Positions 51,277 to 60,007 of a stretch of 64,000 nt of DNA are shown piece by piece. Both the position numbers and the translations under genes were made by a program. Position 1 is the first letter of the stretch, and each line of letters starts with the position of its first letter. This stretch comes from Streptomyces sp. NBC_00878 (lineage in GTDB: Bacteria > Actinomycetota > Actinomycetes > Streptomycetales > Streptomycetaceae), in the NCBI RefSeq assembly GCF_026341515.1, contig NZ_JAPEOK010000001.1, positions 6,014,001-6,078,000 on the forward strand. Reading direction: 5' to 3'. The notes beneath the pieces were generated by a model. The model worked only from the letters and a program-made list of their open reading frames with translations, had not been told where the DNA came from and ran no database searches.

Positions 51277-53076
51277 TCACTTCGCGTCCGCATAACACTC
51301 CACCACCGCCGTAGTGAACGGAAACCGCACCGGTGTCTCCCCGAACGTCAGCCGCCCCGCCAGCTCCGCCGCCTCCCGGATGGCCTCGACCACCGCGTCG
51401 GCCTCCGCCGCCGGACAGTGCACCATCACCTCGTCGTGCTGGAAGAAGACCAGCTCGGCCGCCATGTCCCGGCAGGCGCGACGCAGTGCGGCGAGTACGA
51501 GGAGGGTCCAGTCGGCGGCGCTGCCCTGCACGACGAAGTTGCGCGCGAAGCGGCCCCGGGCACGGGAGTTGCTGGAGGCGTACCCCGGCACCCACTCGTC
51601 GCCACCGGACCCACCGGACCCGCCGGAGCCATCCGAACCGCCGGAGCCGTCCAAACCGCCGGACCCCACAGCGCGGCCCGAGCCGGCAGCGCGCCCCGAG
51701 CCGCCGAAGGCCGCCTCCCCCGACTCGTCCTGCGCGCTCTCCGGAATCCCCGCCTCCTCCCCCGAGGAGTCCGACCCCACCGCCGGCGGGCAGGTCCGCC
51801 CCAGCCACGTCCGTACGAGCCGCCCCTCCTCGCCCTCCCGGGCCGCGTCGTCCACGTACGCCACCGCTCTGGGGAAGCGGCGGCGCAACAGCGCGAGGTT
51901 CTTCAGGCCGTCGCCGGACGTCTGGCCGTAGATCGCGCCGAGCACGGCCAGCTTGGCCTGGGCGCGGTCGCCGGAGAAGGCGCGGTCGGACACCGACTGG
52001 TAGAGGTCGGTCTCCCGCCCGGCGACCTCCATCAGGCCGGGGTCGCGGGAGATCGCGGCCAGCACCCGCGGCTCCATCTGGTCGGCGTCCGCGACGACGA
52101 GCCGCCAGCCGGGGTCGGCGACCGCGGCACGTCGGATGACCTTGGGGATCTGCAGCGCACCGCCGCCGTTGGTCACCCAGCGCCCGGTGACCGTCCCGCC
52201 CGGCAGGTACTCCGGTCTGAACCGCCCGTCCCGCACCCAGTCCTGGAGCCACGACCAGCCGTGGGCGACCCAGATCCGGTACAGCTTCTTGTACTCGACG
52301 AGCGGCTTCACCGCCGGATGGTCGACCGTCTCGATCTCCCAGCGCCGGGTGGATTTGATCTTGATCCCGGCCTGCGCGAAGGCCTTGATGACGTCCGCGG
52401 GCAGATCGGGCCGCACCCGGCGCCCGAACGCCGCCGACACCTCGTCCGCCAGCTCGGCGAGGCGGCGCGGCTCGCCCCCGCCCGCATACCGCTCGCCGAG
52501 CAGCTCGCGCAGCACCTCGCGGTGCACGTCGGCGCTCCACGGCAGCCCGGACGCGTTCATCTCGGTCGCCACGAGCATGGCCGCCGACTCGGCGGCCGTC
52601 AGGAGCCGCATCCGCCCGGGATGCGCGGTCGCCTCGTGTCTTCGCTGCTGTTCCCCGTACACCTCGATGAGCTGTGCCAGCGGTACGTGGACGGGGCGGG
52701 GCTCGAAGAGGGAGGACTGCGAGCCGGGCTCGGCGGAGCGCTGCGGTGGATCCGGCGGTACGGGGCCGCCGCGGAGTCTGCCCAGGGCGGCGGCCACCGA
52801 GCGGGGTTCGCCCAGCCGTCCCTCGTGGCCGAGGAGGAGGGTCTCGGCGGCCTCCATGTCGTAACACCGCTCCACGCGGACGCCCGCGTCGCGCAGGCGC
52901 GGGTAGACCTCGGCGGTCGCCCGCCACACCCAGCGTGTGACGTCCGGCCGGGACCGTACGGACTCGGCGAGGTCGGGCTCCCGCAGGAGCGGTCCGGTGG
53001 GCAGCCCGTCGGGGCCGAGGGGGGCGAGCTCGGCGCCGCCGTCCTCGGCCGGCGCGAGAGCCCACCGGTCGGTCAT
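51277..53076 (-). CDS. DNA polymerase I-like family A polymerase (bifunctional exonuclease/polymerase type)
   Basis: 599 aa. The polymerase motifs are present: motif A VVADADQMEPRVLA, motif B KLAVLGAIYGQTSG, and motif C FFQHDEVMVH. The N-terminal region corresponds to a reduced 3'-5' exonuclease fold, and there is no 5' nuclease domain. It is the second, smaller family A enzyme that actinomycetes carry beside PolA. A Gly/Ser-rich insert of about 60 residues interrupts the region after motif B. The ATG at 53076 (MTDRWALAP) is preferred; ten more residues are possible from 53106. It likely serves repair synthesis in the cytoplasm. Confidence 0.85.
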   Translation of the reverse strand: MTDRWALAPAEDGGAELAPLGPDGLPTGPLLREPDLAESVRSRPDVTRWVWRATAEVYPRLRDAGVRVERCYDMEAAETLLLGHEGRLGEPRSVAAALGRLRGGPVPPDPPQRSAEPGSQSSLFEPRPVHVPLAQLIEVYGEQQRRHEATAHPGRMRLLTAAESAAMLVATEMNASGLPWSADVHREVLRELLGERYAGGGEPRRLAELADEVSAAFGRRVRPDLPADVIKAFAQAGIKIKSTRRWEIETVDHPAVKPLVEYKKLYRIWVAHGWSWLQDWVRDGRFRPEYLPGGTVTGRWVTNGGGALQIPKVIRRAAVADPGWRLVVADADQMEPRVLAAISRDPGLMEVAGRETDLYQSVSDRAFSGDRAQAKLAVLGAIYGQTSGDGLKNLALLRRRFPRAVAYVDDAAREGEEGRLVRTWLGRTCPPAVGSDSSGEEAGIPESAQDESGEAAFGGSGRAAGSGRAVGSGGLDGSGGSDGSGGSGGSGGDEWVPGYASSNSRARGRFARNFVVQGSAADWTLLVLAALRRACRDMAAELVFFQHDEVMVHCPAAEADAVVEAIREAAELAGRLTFGETPVRFPFTTAVVECYADAK

Positions 53077-53264
53077 GACTGCGAGTCTCGCAGGAGGGTC
53101 TGACAACGGCCCTGACCTGCGAAGTGTCCCTGAAGCGCGAGTTCAGGGCCGTACCGCGAGTTCAATGCCATGTCCGGCGCCGGGCGCAGGGCGCGGCCGG
53201 TCACTCCCCCGGAGAGACCGGCCATTCTTCCCGGAGAGACCGGACATTCCTCCCGGAGGGCCGG

Positions 53265-53996
53265 TCAGTCCTCCTGGAGGGACTTCCGCACCTCCTCCAG
53301 CGCCTCCGCGATGTTCGCCTCGACCGCCGTCTTGTCGACGCCGAGCCCGCTGAGCAGACCCTTCCCGGCCTCGTGCTCCAGCAGGGCGAGCAGGATGTGC
53401 TCGGTGCCGATGTAGTTGTGGCCCAGGCGGAGAGCCTCGCGGAAGGTGAGTTCGAGGGACTTCTTGGCGTTGCTGTCGAAGGGGATGAGCGCGGGTACGT
53501 CCTCGGAGCTCGGCGGCAGGGCGGCGGTCGCGGCCTCGCGCACGGCGTCCAGGGAGACGCCCTGCGCGGTGATCGCCTTCGCCCCGAGGCCCTCGGACTC
53601 GGTGATCAGACCGAGGACCAGGTGCTCGGTCCGGATCTGGTCGTTGCTCGCGGCCCTGGCCTGTTCCTGGGAGACCACCACGACGTTCCTGGCCCGTGGC
53701 GTGTACCGGCTGAAGCCCTGGCTGGGGTCGAGGTCCGACTCCGCCTTCGGCACGAACCGCTTCTGGGCCGCCTGCCGGGTGACCCCCATGCTCTTGCCGA
53801 TGTCCGTCCAGGATGCGCCCGAACGCCGGGCCTGGTCGACGAAGTGGCCGATCAGGTGGTCGGCCACGTCGCCGAGGTGGTCCGCGGCGATCACCGCGTC
53901 CTGGAGCTGGTCGAGTGCGTCGTCGTGGACTTTCTTGATGGCCTCGATCAGGTCGTCGAGGCGTACGGAGGTGGTGCCGCGTGGGTTCGTGGTCAT
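53265..53996 (-). CDS. HTH-Clp_N double-domain protein, probable autoregulator
   Basis: 243 aa. The N-terminal part has a helix-turn-helix (SWTDIGKSMGVTRQAAQKRF). The C-terminal part has two Clp_N-type repeats (RTEHLVLGLITE and GTEHILLALLEHEAGKG) like the N-domain of ClpC, without any ATPase. It could sense ClpC substrates or partners and control transcription. Two palindromes of the form TGTCAAC-N-GTTGACA lie immediately upstream. The nearer one ends 1 bp from the ATG and contains the AAGG ribosome binding site, which implies autorepression. It is divergent from the DUF2786 gene. Confidence 0.85.
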   Translation of the reverse strand: MTTNPRGTTSVRLDDLIEAIKKVHDDALDQLQDAVIAADHLGDVADHLIGHFVDQARRSGASWTDIGKSMGVTRQAAQKRFVPKAESDLDPSQGFSRYTPRARNVVVVSQEQARAASNDQIRTEHLVLGLITESEGLGAKAITAQGVSLDAVREAATAALPPSSEDVPALIPFDSNAKKSLELTFREALRLGHNYIGTEHILLALLEHEAGKGLLSGLGVDKTAVEANIAEALEEVRKSLQED

Positions 53997-53997
53997 G

Positions 53998-54016
53998 TGT
54001 CAACCTTAGGTTGACA
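53998..54016. promoter_or_regulatory. Operator 1: perfect palindrome TGTCAACC-TTA-GGTTGACA
   Basis: 8-3-8 perfect inverted repeat adjoining the start codon of the HTH-Clp_N gene. On the minus strand its centre gives the AAGG ribosome binding site. Binding here would block both transcription and translation initiation. Confidence 0.8.
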
Positions 54017-54026
54017 GTGGAAGGAG

Positions 54027-54045
54027 TGTCAACCCCGAGTTGACA
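54027..54045. promoter_or_regulatory. Operator 2: palindrome TGTCAAC-CCCGA-GTTGACA
   Basis: 7-5-7 inverted repeat, 29 bp centre-to-centre from operator 1, near three helical turns. The arms contain TTGACA, which on the minus strand could be the -35 box of the HTH-Clp_N promoter. Confidence 0.75.
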
Positions 54046-54103
54046 CCCCTTCGCGTCCCGGGCCCAGGGCAGGCCCTACCTCACCCCGTGACACGATCGA
54101 GCA

Positions 54104-55285
54104 ATGAGCAGTACGCCCAGCAGCGTGGAGCGCGCCTTCGAGGCCGCCCTCTACGCCGACACCGACGCGGCCCTCGACACCGGCGCCTCACTCCTCGCCG
54201 CCGACCCCGCGTCCGACGCTGAACTGACCCGCCGTGGCGAGGAGTTCATCGAGGGCGCCTGGCGGCGCGGCTGGCAGCCCGCCGATGTCGTACGGATCGT
54301 GCGCCGCGAGCTGGACGACATACACGTACGCCTGGTGTCGGCGCTGATCCTCGGCGAGAGCGGCCGGAACCGGCAGCCCCGCGGCCCGCGCTGGACGGCA
54401 CAGCTCGAAGAGCTGACCGCCGGGACGGCCGGGACGAAGGCACCACCCCGCACCGAACCCCGAACCGACCGCTTCTCGCACGCCACTGCCGTACTGGGGC
54501 TGTACCGGCTGCTGCTCCGCCTGCCCTCCATCGAGCCGCTGGACGTCCACGTACCCAAGGGGGCCGTCGGCGCCCCGAAGGACTCCCGGAACTCCGGGGG
54601 TTCCGGGGACTCCCGCATGCTCACCCGCATCCGCGCGCTGCTCGCCAAGGCCGAGGCGACCGGGTTCCCGGAGGAGGCGGAGGCGCTGAGCGCCAAGGCG
54701 CAGGAGTTGATGGCGCGGCACAGTATCGACGAGGCGCTGCTGGCGGCCCGTACGCACGCCAAGGACGCGCCCGGCGCGTGCCGCATCGGCGTGGACCCGC
54801 CGTACGAGACGGCCAAGGCGGTACTCCTCGACGCGGTCTCCGGGGCCAACCGCTGCCGGGCGGTCTGGAACGGATCCCTCGGCTTCTCGACCGTCGTCGG
54901 CTTCGAACCCGACCTGGAGGCCGTCGAACTCCTCTACACCTCACTCCTCGTGCAGGCCACCGCCGCGATGACGAAGGCGGAGGCGGGCCAGCGGGCGGGC
55001 GGCAGGAAGCGTACGAAGTCCTTCCGCCAGTCCTTCCTCGCCGCGTACGCGCATCGCATCGGCGACCGCCTCGCCGACGTGACCGAGGGACAGGTGACGG
55101 CAACGCAGGGGGAGTTGCTACCGGTTCTCGCGGCCCGCGAGGTGGCGGTCGCGGACGAGACGGAGCGGATGTTCCCGGACACCGTCACGACCCGGATGCG
55201 CGGGGTGAACGACGCGGCCGGCTGGGAGGAAGGAGCCGCCGCGGCGGACCGGGCCCAGGTGAGAGCTCGTCCGCCACTGCGGTGA
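54104..55285 (+). CDS. DUF2786 domain protein
   Basis: 393 aa. The DUF2786 signature is RIRALLAKAEATGFPEEAEA and LSAKAQELMARHSID (about residues 168-205). It is flanked by an N-terminal helical region of about 150 residues and a C-terminal domain with VEGFEPDLEAVELLY-like sequence and a basic GRKRTKSFRQSF segment. The function is unknown. It is divergent from the HTH-Clp_N regulator, whose twin operators lie in the shared region and may also control this gene. Confidence 0.85.
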   Translation: MSSTPSSVERAFEAALYADTDAALDTGASLLAADPASDAELTRRGEEFIEGAWRRGWQPADVVRIVRRELDDIHVRLVSALILGESGRNRQPRGPRWTAQLEELTAGTAGTKAPPRTEPRTDRFSHATAVLGLYRLLLRLPSIEPLDVHVPKGAVGAPKDSRNSGGSGDSRMLTRIRALLAKAEATGFPEEAEALSAKAQELMARHSIDEALLAARTHAKDAPGACRIGVDPPYETAKAVLLDAVSGANRCRAVWNGSLGFSTVVGFEPDLEAVELLYTSLLVQATAAMTKAEAGQRAGGRKRTKSFRQSFLAAYAHRIGDRLADVTEGQVTATQGELLPVLAAREVAVADETERMFPDTVTTRMRGVNDAAGWEEGAAAADRAQVRARPPLR

Positions 55286-55309
55286 CCCGTGGTTCAGGGG
55301 GGCGGCGCC

Positions 55310-55876
55310 TCAGTCGCCGGCGCGCTGGAGGGGGCCTACGGAGGCGTCCGGCTCGCTCGCGCTCCGCAGCGCGACCTCGCCGTACTTCCAGGGGAAGGAC
55401 AGATCGACGCCCGCACCGGGCAGCCCGAACTTCACGGTCGTCACGGCGGCCCCCTTGTTCGCATCCCCCGCGGGCCCTCGTACGTACGTGATCGTGAAGG
55501 CGGTGGTCTCGTCCGCCTTGAGGGTCAGCTTCTCCGGCTGCGCGTCTTCCTCCGGGTCGAGGGTCCAGGAGGTGCCGCCCGCGGTCAGGTCGACGCGGGG
55601 GAAGCCCTCCAGGGTGCAGTCGGCGCCGGACCGGTTGGTGAGGGTGACGGAAACGCTCCCGGTGTCGCCGGCGGCCGGGGCCTCGCTCGCGGCGACCTCC
55701 TGTCCGACCTGGTCGGCCTTGCACGCGGTGGAGCCGGCGCTGGAGCGGGCGGGGGATGCCGAGTTGTCGGCCTTCTCGCCCCCCTTGTCACCGCTGCCGC
55801 CGTCGTCGCAGGCGGTCAGGGTGAGGGTCGCCACGAGGGCGGTGAGTGCGGAGACGGCTATCGGTAGGGCGCGCAT
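55310..55876 (-). CDS. DUF4232-type lipoprotein
   Basis: 188 aa. The signal peptide ends at lipobox LTAC (Cys about 23), followed by a Gly/Ser/Asp linker and a beta-sandwich with Cys residues (TACKADQ and DCTLEGFPRVDL) as in DUF4232 proteins. It is exported and lipid-anchored; the role is unknown. It converges with the DUF2786 gene and is divergent from the FUSC gene, across an inverted-repeat cluster. Confidence 0.85.
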   Translation of the reverse strand: MRALPIAVSALTALVATLTLTACDDGGSGDKGGEKADNSASPARSSAGSTACKADQVGQEVAASEAPAAGDTGSVSVTLTNRSGADCTLEGFPRVDLTAGGTSWTLDPEEDAQPEKLTLKADETTAFTITYVRGPAGDANKGAAVTTVKFGLPGAGVDLSFPWKYGEVALRSASEPDASVGPLQRAGD

Positions 55877-55967
55877 GGCTTACCTCTGACTTCCGGGACC
55901 TGCTTCGGGGTCCGGCTTGCGGGACTTCTGGGGCGTGACGGTGCTCGTAGATCATCGGTCATCGGCC

Positions 55968-56067
55968 ATCGCCGACGGTGACCGGCCACCATCGCCGACG
56001 GTGACCGGTCACTATCGCCGATGGCCACCGGTCACCGTCGGCGATGGCCTCCGTCACCGTCGGCGAT
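55968..56067. repeat. Cluster of 18-bp direct and inverted repeats upstream of the FUSC gene
   Basis: ATCGCCGACGGTGACCGG occurs at 55968-55985 and 55991-56008. Its exact reverse complement is at 56028-56045, and a 17-bp version is at 56051-56067. The set can fold into a long cruciform between the divergent lipoprotein and FUSC genes. Confidence 0.9.
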
Positions 56068-56109
56068 GGGCCTCCGGTCATCGGCCATCGCGCGGCGTAC
56101 GCTGGCGCG

Positions 56110-58575
56110 GTGAGCTGGCGACGAGCGCTGAAGGACACCGCGCGCTCCGGCCTCGCCGTGGAGAAGAAGCGGCTGGAACCGCTCATCGCGGTGCGCGGAG
56201 CCGCGGGACTCGCGATCGTGATCGCGCTGAGCCTGTGGCTGTTCGGCCCCGCGGCGGCCGTGAGTTCGGCGTTCGGGGCATTCCAGGCGGCGATCGCGAC
56301 GTTCCAGCGCAGCTGGCGCCCCCGCCCCGAACTGGCCATCGCCTCCGGTGCGAGCCTCGCCGTGTCCACGTTCGTCGCCTACCTGGCCATCTCCTCCGAG
56401 CCGCTCTTCCTGGCGCTGCTGGTGGTGTGGACCTTCGCCGCCGGGATGAGCTGGGCCGCGGGCCCGACCATCGGCCTGATCGCCTCCTCGAACGTGGCGA
56501 TGATGCTGGTGACGGTCACCCTGGCGACCTCCGTCGCCCAGGCCGCGGGCCACGCCGCGATGATGATCGTGGGCGGCCTGGTGCAGGCGGCGCTGATCGT
56601 CCTCTTCCCCGTACGACGCTGGGGCGCCCAACGCGACGCACTCGCCGACGCCCTGGCCGCCGAGGCCGACTACGCGCGCCGCCTGCGCCACGACCCGGTC
56701 GCGCCCTTCGATCCGCAGCCCCTGATGGAGGCCCGCAACGCGGCCGCCGTCACCCCGCGCCAGGCCCGCCGCCGCCCCGCCGAACTCCACGGTGCCCGCG
56801 GCCTCGCCGAGCGCATCCGCCCGGTCCTCGCCTCCCTCGCCGACCCCGCGATGGGCGTCCCGCCGGAGGGCCCCGCCCGCGACCGCGTCCGCGAACTCCT
56901 CGCCTCCGCCGCCACCCTCCTCGACGCGGCGGCCCACGCCATCCGCCAAGGTGAGCCGGTCTCCGCCCCACCGACGGCCCTGGCCACCTTCCGCACCCCG
57001 CCCACGGGCAGCATCCTCACCGGAGCCCCACACCGAGCGGCGACCCGCCTCAACACGCTCCTACAGGACGTGGTGGAAACGGCAGGGGGCGCCCCGACCC
57101 ACCCAGGAGAGCAAGAACCCGCGCACTCAGCGCAGAGCGACGGCCAGCGGACATCACCCCCACCCCCCACCGCCCCAGGGGCGCGGGGAACTGCGCGCTC
57201 AGCCCACCACGAGGGTCAGCCGACGCCGACCCGAGCCCCCACTCACCCAGGGGCGCGGGGAACGGCGCGCTCAGCCCACCACGACGGCCAGCCGACATCG
57301 ACCCGAGCCCCCACTCACCCAGGGGCGCGGGGAACTGCGCGACCAGCCCCCACGACCCGCAGCCGCCCCACCTTCCTCGCCCTCATCCCCAAAGCGCTCA
57401 AAGCCATGCGCACCGAACTCCACACGGGTTCCCCCATCACCCGCCACGCCACCCGAGTGTCCGCGGTAGCCGCCACCGGCTACCTCCTCGGCACCTGGCT
57501 CCCCCTCGGCCACGGCTACTGGGCCCCACTGACCTCGGTCATGGTCATGCGCCCGGACTTCTCCCAGACATACAGCCGGGCCGTGGCCCGCCTCGCCGGC
57601 ACGGTCATCGGCGTGGCCGTAGCCACCGGCGCGGTACAGGCCGCGTCCCCCGGAACGCTCCTCTCCGGCACCCTCGCCGTGGCGAGCGCCGCACTCATGT
57701 ACCTCCTCATGCGCACCGGCCAGTTCGCCACCCAGGCCTGCATCGCCGCGTACGTCGTCTTCCTGCTCGGCATGGGCGGCGAGGAGTGGACCCAGACCGT
57801 GCCCGAGCGCGTCCTGCTCACTCTCCTCGGCGGACTCCTCGCGATGCTGGCGTACGCCGTCTACCCGGCCTGGGAGACCCCGCGCCTGCGCAACCGCCTG
57901 GCGGACTGGCTGGCCGGGCAGGGCCGTTACGCGGGCGCCGTCATCGGCTCGTACGCCGACCCGTCCGCGAGCAACGCCCCGGACGTCCGCGGCGCCCTGC
58001 TCGCCGCCCGCACCGCCCGCGTGGCCTGGCACACGGCCGTGGCCCGCGCCACCGCCGAACCGGTGCGCCACCGCGGCCTCTCCCGCACCGCGGCCGACGA
58101 CGCCGAGGACGCGCTCGGCCAACTGGGGCGCGTCGCCATGCTCCTGGAGGCCCACCTCCCGGAACGCGGCGCGACCCCGGTCCCGGCCGCCGCCCGCTTC
58201 GCCGACGCCCTGCGCGAGTCCACACAGCAGGGCGCGAAGGCCATCCGCGAGCGCCGGATCCCCACGTGGGACGCGGTAAGCGAGGCACTGAAGGCCTGGG
58301 AGACGGAGAAGGCGGAAGAGACAGGGAAGACAGGGAAGACGGAGAAGACAGGGAAGACGGAGAAGACGGAGAAGACGGAGAAGACGGAGGGAGTGGAGGC
58401 GGTCGAAGACGTCGTACGCAACACCGCCACCCTCATCATCGATGCCCTCACCGAACTCTCCGAGGCCCTCGACACGGCCGTACCACCGATGACGCTCGAC
58501 GGAACGGCCCGCCCGCAGGAGACCCCCGAAAAGCCGGACGGGCCGCAGAACCCAAGGGATTCCGCGACCCGTTGA
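56110..58575 (+). CDS. FUSC-family membrane transporter with a repeat-expanded linker
   Basis: 821 aa. There are two blocks of transmembrane helices (about residues 30-170 and 450-590), each followed by soluble helical segments, in the aromatic acid exporter/FUSC plan. The central linker contains four 24-residue repeats of the type PGARGTARSAHH, encoded by a 72-bp unit. A Lys/Thr/Glu repeat (KTGKTEKTEKTE) is near the C-terminus. GTG 56110 is preferred over 56044, because the latter lies in the inverted-repeat cluster. With TACGCT just 7 bp upstream, the transcript may be leaderless. The substrate is unknown. Confidence 0.85.
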   Translation: MSWRRALKDTARSGLAVEKKRLEPLIAVRGAAGLAIVIALSLWLFGPAAAVSSAFGAFQAAIATFQRSWRPRPELAIASGASLAVSTFVAYLAISSEPLFLALLVVWTFAAGMSWAAGPTIGLIASSNVAMMLVTVTLATSVAQAAGHAAMMIVGGLVQAALIVLFPVRRWGAQRDALADALAAEADYARRLRHDPVAPFDPQPLMEARNAAAVTPRQARRRPAELHGARGLAERIRPVLASLADPAMGVPPEGPARDRVRELLASAATLLDAAAHAIRQGEPVSAPPTALATFRTPPTGSILTGAPHRAATRLNTLLQDVVETAGGAPTHPGEQEPAHSAQSDGQRTSPPPPTAPGARGTARSAHHEGQPTPTRAPTHPGARGTARSAHHDGQPTSTRAPTHPGARGTARPAPTTRSRPTFLALIPKALKAMRTELHTGSPITRHATRVSAVAATGYLLGTWLPLGHGYWAPLTSVMVMRPDFSQTYSRAVARLAGTVIGVAVATGAVQAASPGTLLSGTLAVASAALMYLLMRTGQFATQACIAAYVVFLLGMGGEEWTQTVPERVLLTLLGGLLAMLAYAVYPAWETPRLRNRLADWLAGQGRYAGAVIGSYADPSASNAPDVRGALLAARTARVAWHTAVARATAEPVRHRGLSRTAADDAEDALGQLGRVAMLLEAHLPERGATPVPAAARFADALRESTQQGAKAIRERRIPTWDAVSEALKAWETEKAEETGKTGKTEKTGKTEKTEKTEKTEGVEAVEDVVRNTATLIIDALTELSEALDTAVPPMTLDGTARPQETPEKPDGPQNPRDSATR
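57104..57355. repeat. 72-bp in-frame repeats containing the Streptomyces GGGGCGCGGGGAACTGCG element
   Basis: Four units start at 57104 (degenerate), 57176, 57248 and 57320, spaced exactly 72 bp. The core GGGGCGCGGGGAACTGCG followed by a CAGCC box is a sequence I recognise as a common dispersed intergenic repeat in Streptomyces. Here it is inside a coding sequence and in frame. Confidence 0.85.
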
Positions 58576-58649
58576 CGCGAACCGGCGCGAGCCGACGCGA
58601 CACGACTCGACGTGAATCCGGTGCCGCTGCCGGCACCGGGGCTGGGACC

Positions 58650-59195
58650 TCAGGACCCCAGACTCGCCGTAGGCATCCCGGACGGCAGCTTCCCGCCCTC
58701 CGCCTTCGTATACGTTTCCTCGCCGAGGCCCTCCCACGTGACCTTCAGGTTCGTGGCGTTGACGGAGTCGACCATGCCCTCGGCCCGGTCCTTGTTCCCG
58801 TCGGAACACTTCAGCTCGATCATGCGCATGCCCGAGGTCTCACCGGCGGTGCCGCTGCACACGGACCCGCCCGTCGAGAACAGCCCGGCCTCCTCACCGG
58901 TGATCACCAGCGCCACGGCCTTGCCGCCCGTGGTGGCCAGCCAACTGCCCTCCAGTGCCCCGACCTTGCCCTTGCTCTTGTCGGACCCGCCCGTGCCGTC
59001 GCCGGTGCTGTCGCCCGTACCGCCGCCGGTGTCGGCCGACGCGGACGGTGTCGAGCCGGTCGAGGAGGGGGAGTCGTCGCTCCCGCCGTCGCCGCTGCAG
59101 CCGGTCGTCAGGACGAGCGCGGCCGCCAGCCCCGCCGCCGCGGCCGCGATCCGCGCCTGTCCGCGCGAGAAGGTCGCCGAAGTCGCCGAAGTCAC
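58650..59195 (-). CDS. Putative lipoprotein of unknown function
   Basis: 181 aa. The signal segment (RIAAAAAGLAAALVLTTGC) ends at lipobox LTTGC. A long Ser/Gly/Thr/Asp linker and a C-terminal beta-rich domain of about 105 aa with two Cys (SVCSG and LKCSD) follow. GTG 59195 is chosen because GGGGG lies 6 nt upstream and it gives a normal-length signal peptide; a longer form from 59273 is possible. It converges with the FUSC gene. Confidence 0.75.
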   Translation of the reverse strand: MTSATSATFSRGQARIAAAAAGLAAALVLTTGCSGDGGSDDSPSSTGSTPSASADTGGGTGDSTGDGTGGSDKSKGKVGALEGSWLATTGGKAVALVITGEEAGLFSTGGSVCSGTAGETSGMRMIELKCSDGNKDRAEGMVDSVNATNLKVTWEGLGEETYTKAEGGKLPSGMPTASLGS

Positions 59196-59479
59196 TGAAG
59201 CCCCCAAGGGTCTGGCCGGACGAGTCGCCGGTGCCCGCCGGGTACCGCCGATGGCGCCGATGTCACCGGGCACGACCGCAGCAAGCTACCAGGCGCCCCC
59301 TCCGGCACCCCTCCAGCGCCCCTCCACTACTTCGGGCAGGGCTTTGGGGGAGCGCTGCCGCCCTCGTCGGACACCGTTACCGGTGCGAGTGGGAGATGGA
59401 GTTGCCGAAGCGCGGCTGGGCCCCGGTCAGCATGCAGTGCGCGGACATGTGAGTGACGTACCTCTCCACTTTCGCGTTA

Positions 59480-59507
59480 CCGATAATGGGATCCGTTTTC
59501 ATATACT
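59480..59507 (+). promoter_or_regulatory. Promoter and possible Zur site for the C-minus ribosomal protein genes
   Basis: TATACT (59502-59507) lies 7 bp before the rpmG ATG, consistent with leaderless transcription. An AT-rich imperfect palindrome around GATAATGGGATCCGTTTTCA overlaps the spacer. It partly resembles Zur boxes, which control such paralogues in Streptomyces. The match is only moderate. Confidence 0.4.
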
Positions 59508-59513
59508 GGCCAC

Positions 59514-59678
59514 ATGGCACGCAACGAACTCCGTCCGGTCATCAAACTCCGGTCCACGGCCGGGACCGGCTACACGTACGTCACCCGCAAGAACCGCCGC
59601 AACGACCCCGACCGGATGACCCTGCGCAAGTACGACCCCGTCGCCGGCCGGCATGTCGACTTCCGAGAGGAGCGCTGA
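59514..59678 (+). CDS. rpmG: 50S ribosomal protein L33, zinc-free paralogue
   Basis: 54 aa, full length for bL33 ([20 protein letters not shown] core). It has no Cys at all, so it is the C-minus, zinc-independent type. Actinomycetes express such copies during zinc starvation under Zur control, replacing the Cys-bearing version on the ribosome. The gene is followed after 5 bp by an L31 paralogue, then S18. Confidence 0.92.
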   Translation: MARNELRPVIKLRSTAGTGYTYVTRKNRRNDPDRMTLRKYDPVAGRHVDFREER

Positions 59679-59683
59679 ACGTC

Positions 59684-60007
59684 ATGCGCGAGGGAATCCA
59701 CCCGTCGTACGGTCCCGTCGTCTTCCGGGACCGGGCCGCGAACCACGCTTTCCTGACCCGCTCGACCCTCGTCGCTCCGGCGAGCGGGAAGGCGATCGAG
59801 TGGGAGGACGGCAACACCTACCCGGTCGTCGACGTCGAGATCTCGAACGTGAGCCACCCCTTCTGCACGGGGACGGCCCGCGTCATGGATACGGCAGGCC
59901 GCGTGGAGCGCTTTGAGCGACGATTCGGCAGGCGCGACGGCGAGCGCGACGACCAGCGTCGGAACCAGCGCGAAGACCAGCGTGATGACCATCGCGGGGA
60001 GCGCTGA
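59684..60007 (+). CDS. rpmE2: 50S ribosomal protein L31 type B
   Basis: 107 aa. [16 protein letters not shown], then [21 protein letters not shown] and [12 protein letters not shown], is a clear type B (C-minus) L31 lacking the CxxC zinc pair. The C-terminus carries an unusual charged tail of about 25 residues ([12 protein letters not shown] onward). This tail overlaps the start of the S18 remnant in another frame, suggesting that a rearrangement fused the two. It is probably Zur-controlled with rpmG. Confidence 0.9.
   Translation: MREGIHPSYGPVVFRDRAANHAFLTRSTLVAPASGKAIEWEDGNTYPVVDVEISNVSHPFCTGTARVMDTAGRVERFERRFGRRDGERDDQRRNQREDQRDDHRGER

Noticed and set aside
57104..57355. CRISPR-like array
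   Set aside because: The repeats are 72 bp end to end, in frame inside a transporter gene, with no distinct unique spacers and no cas genes.
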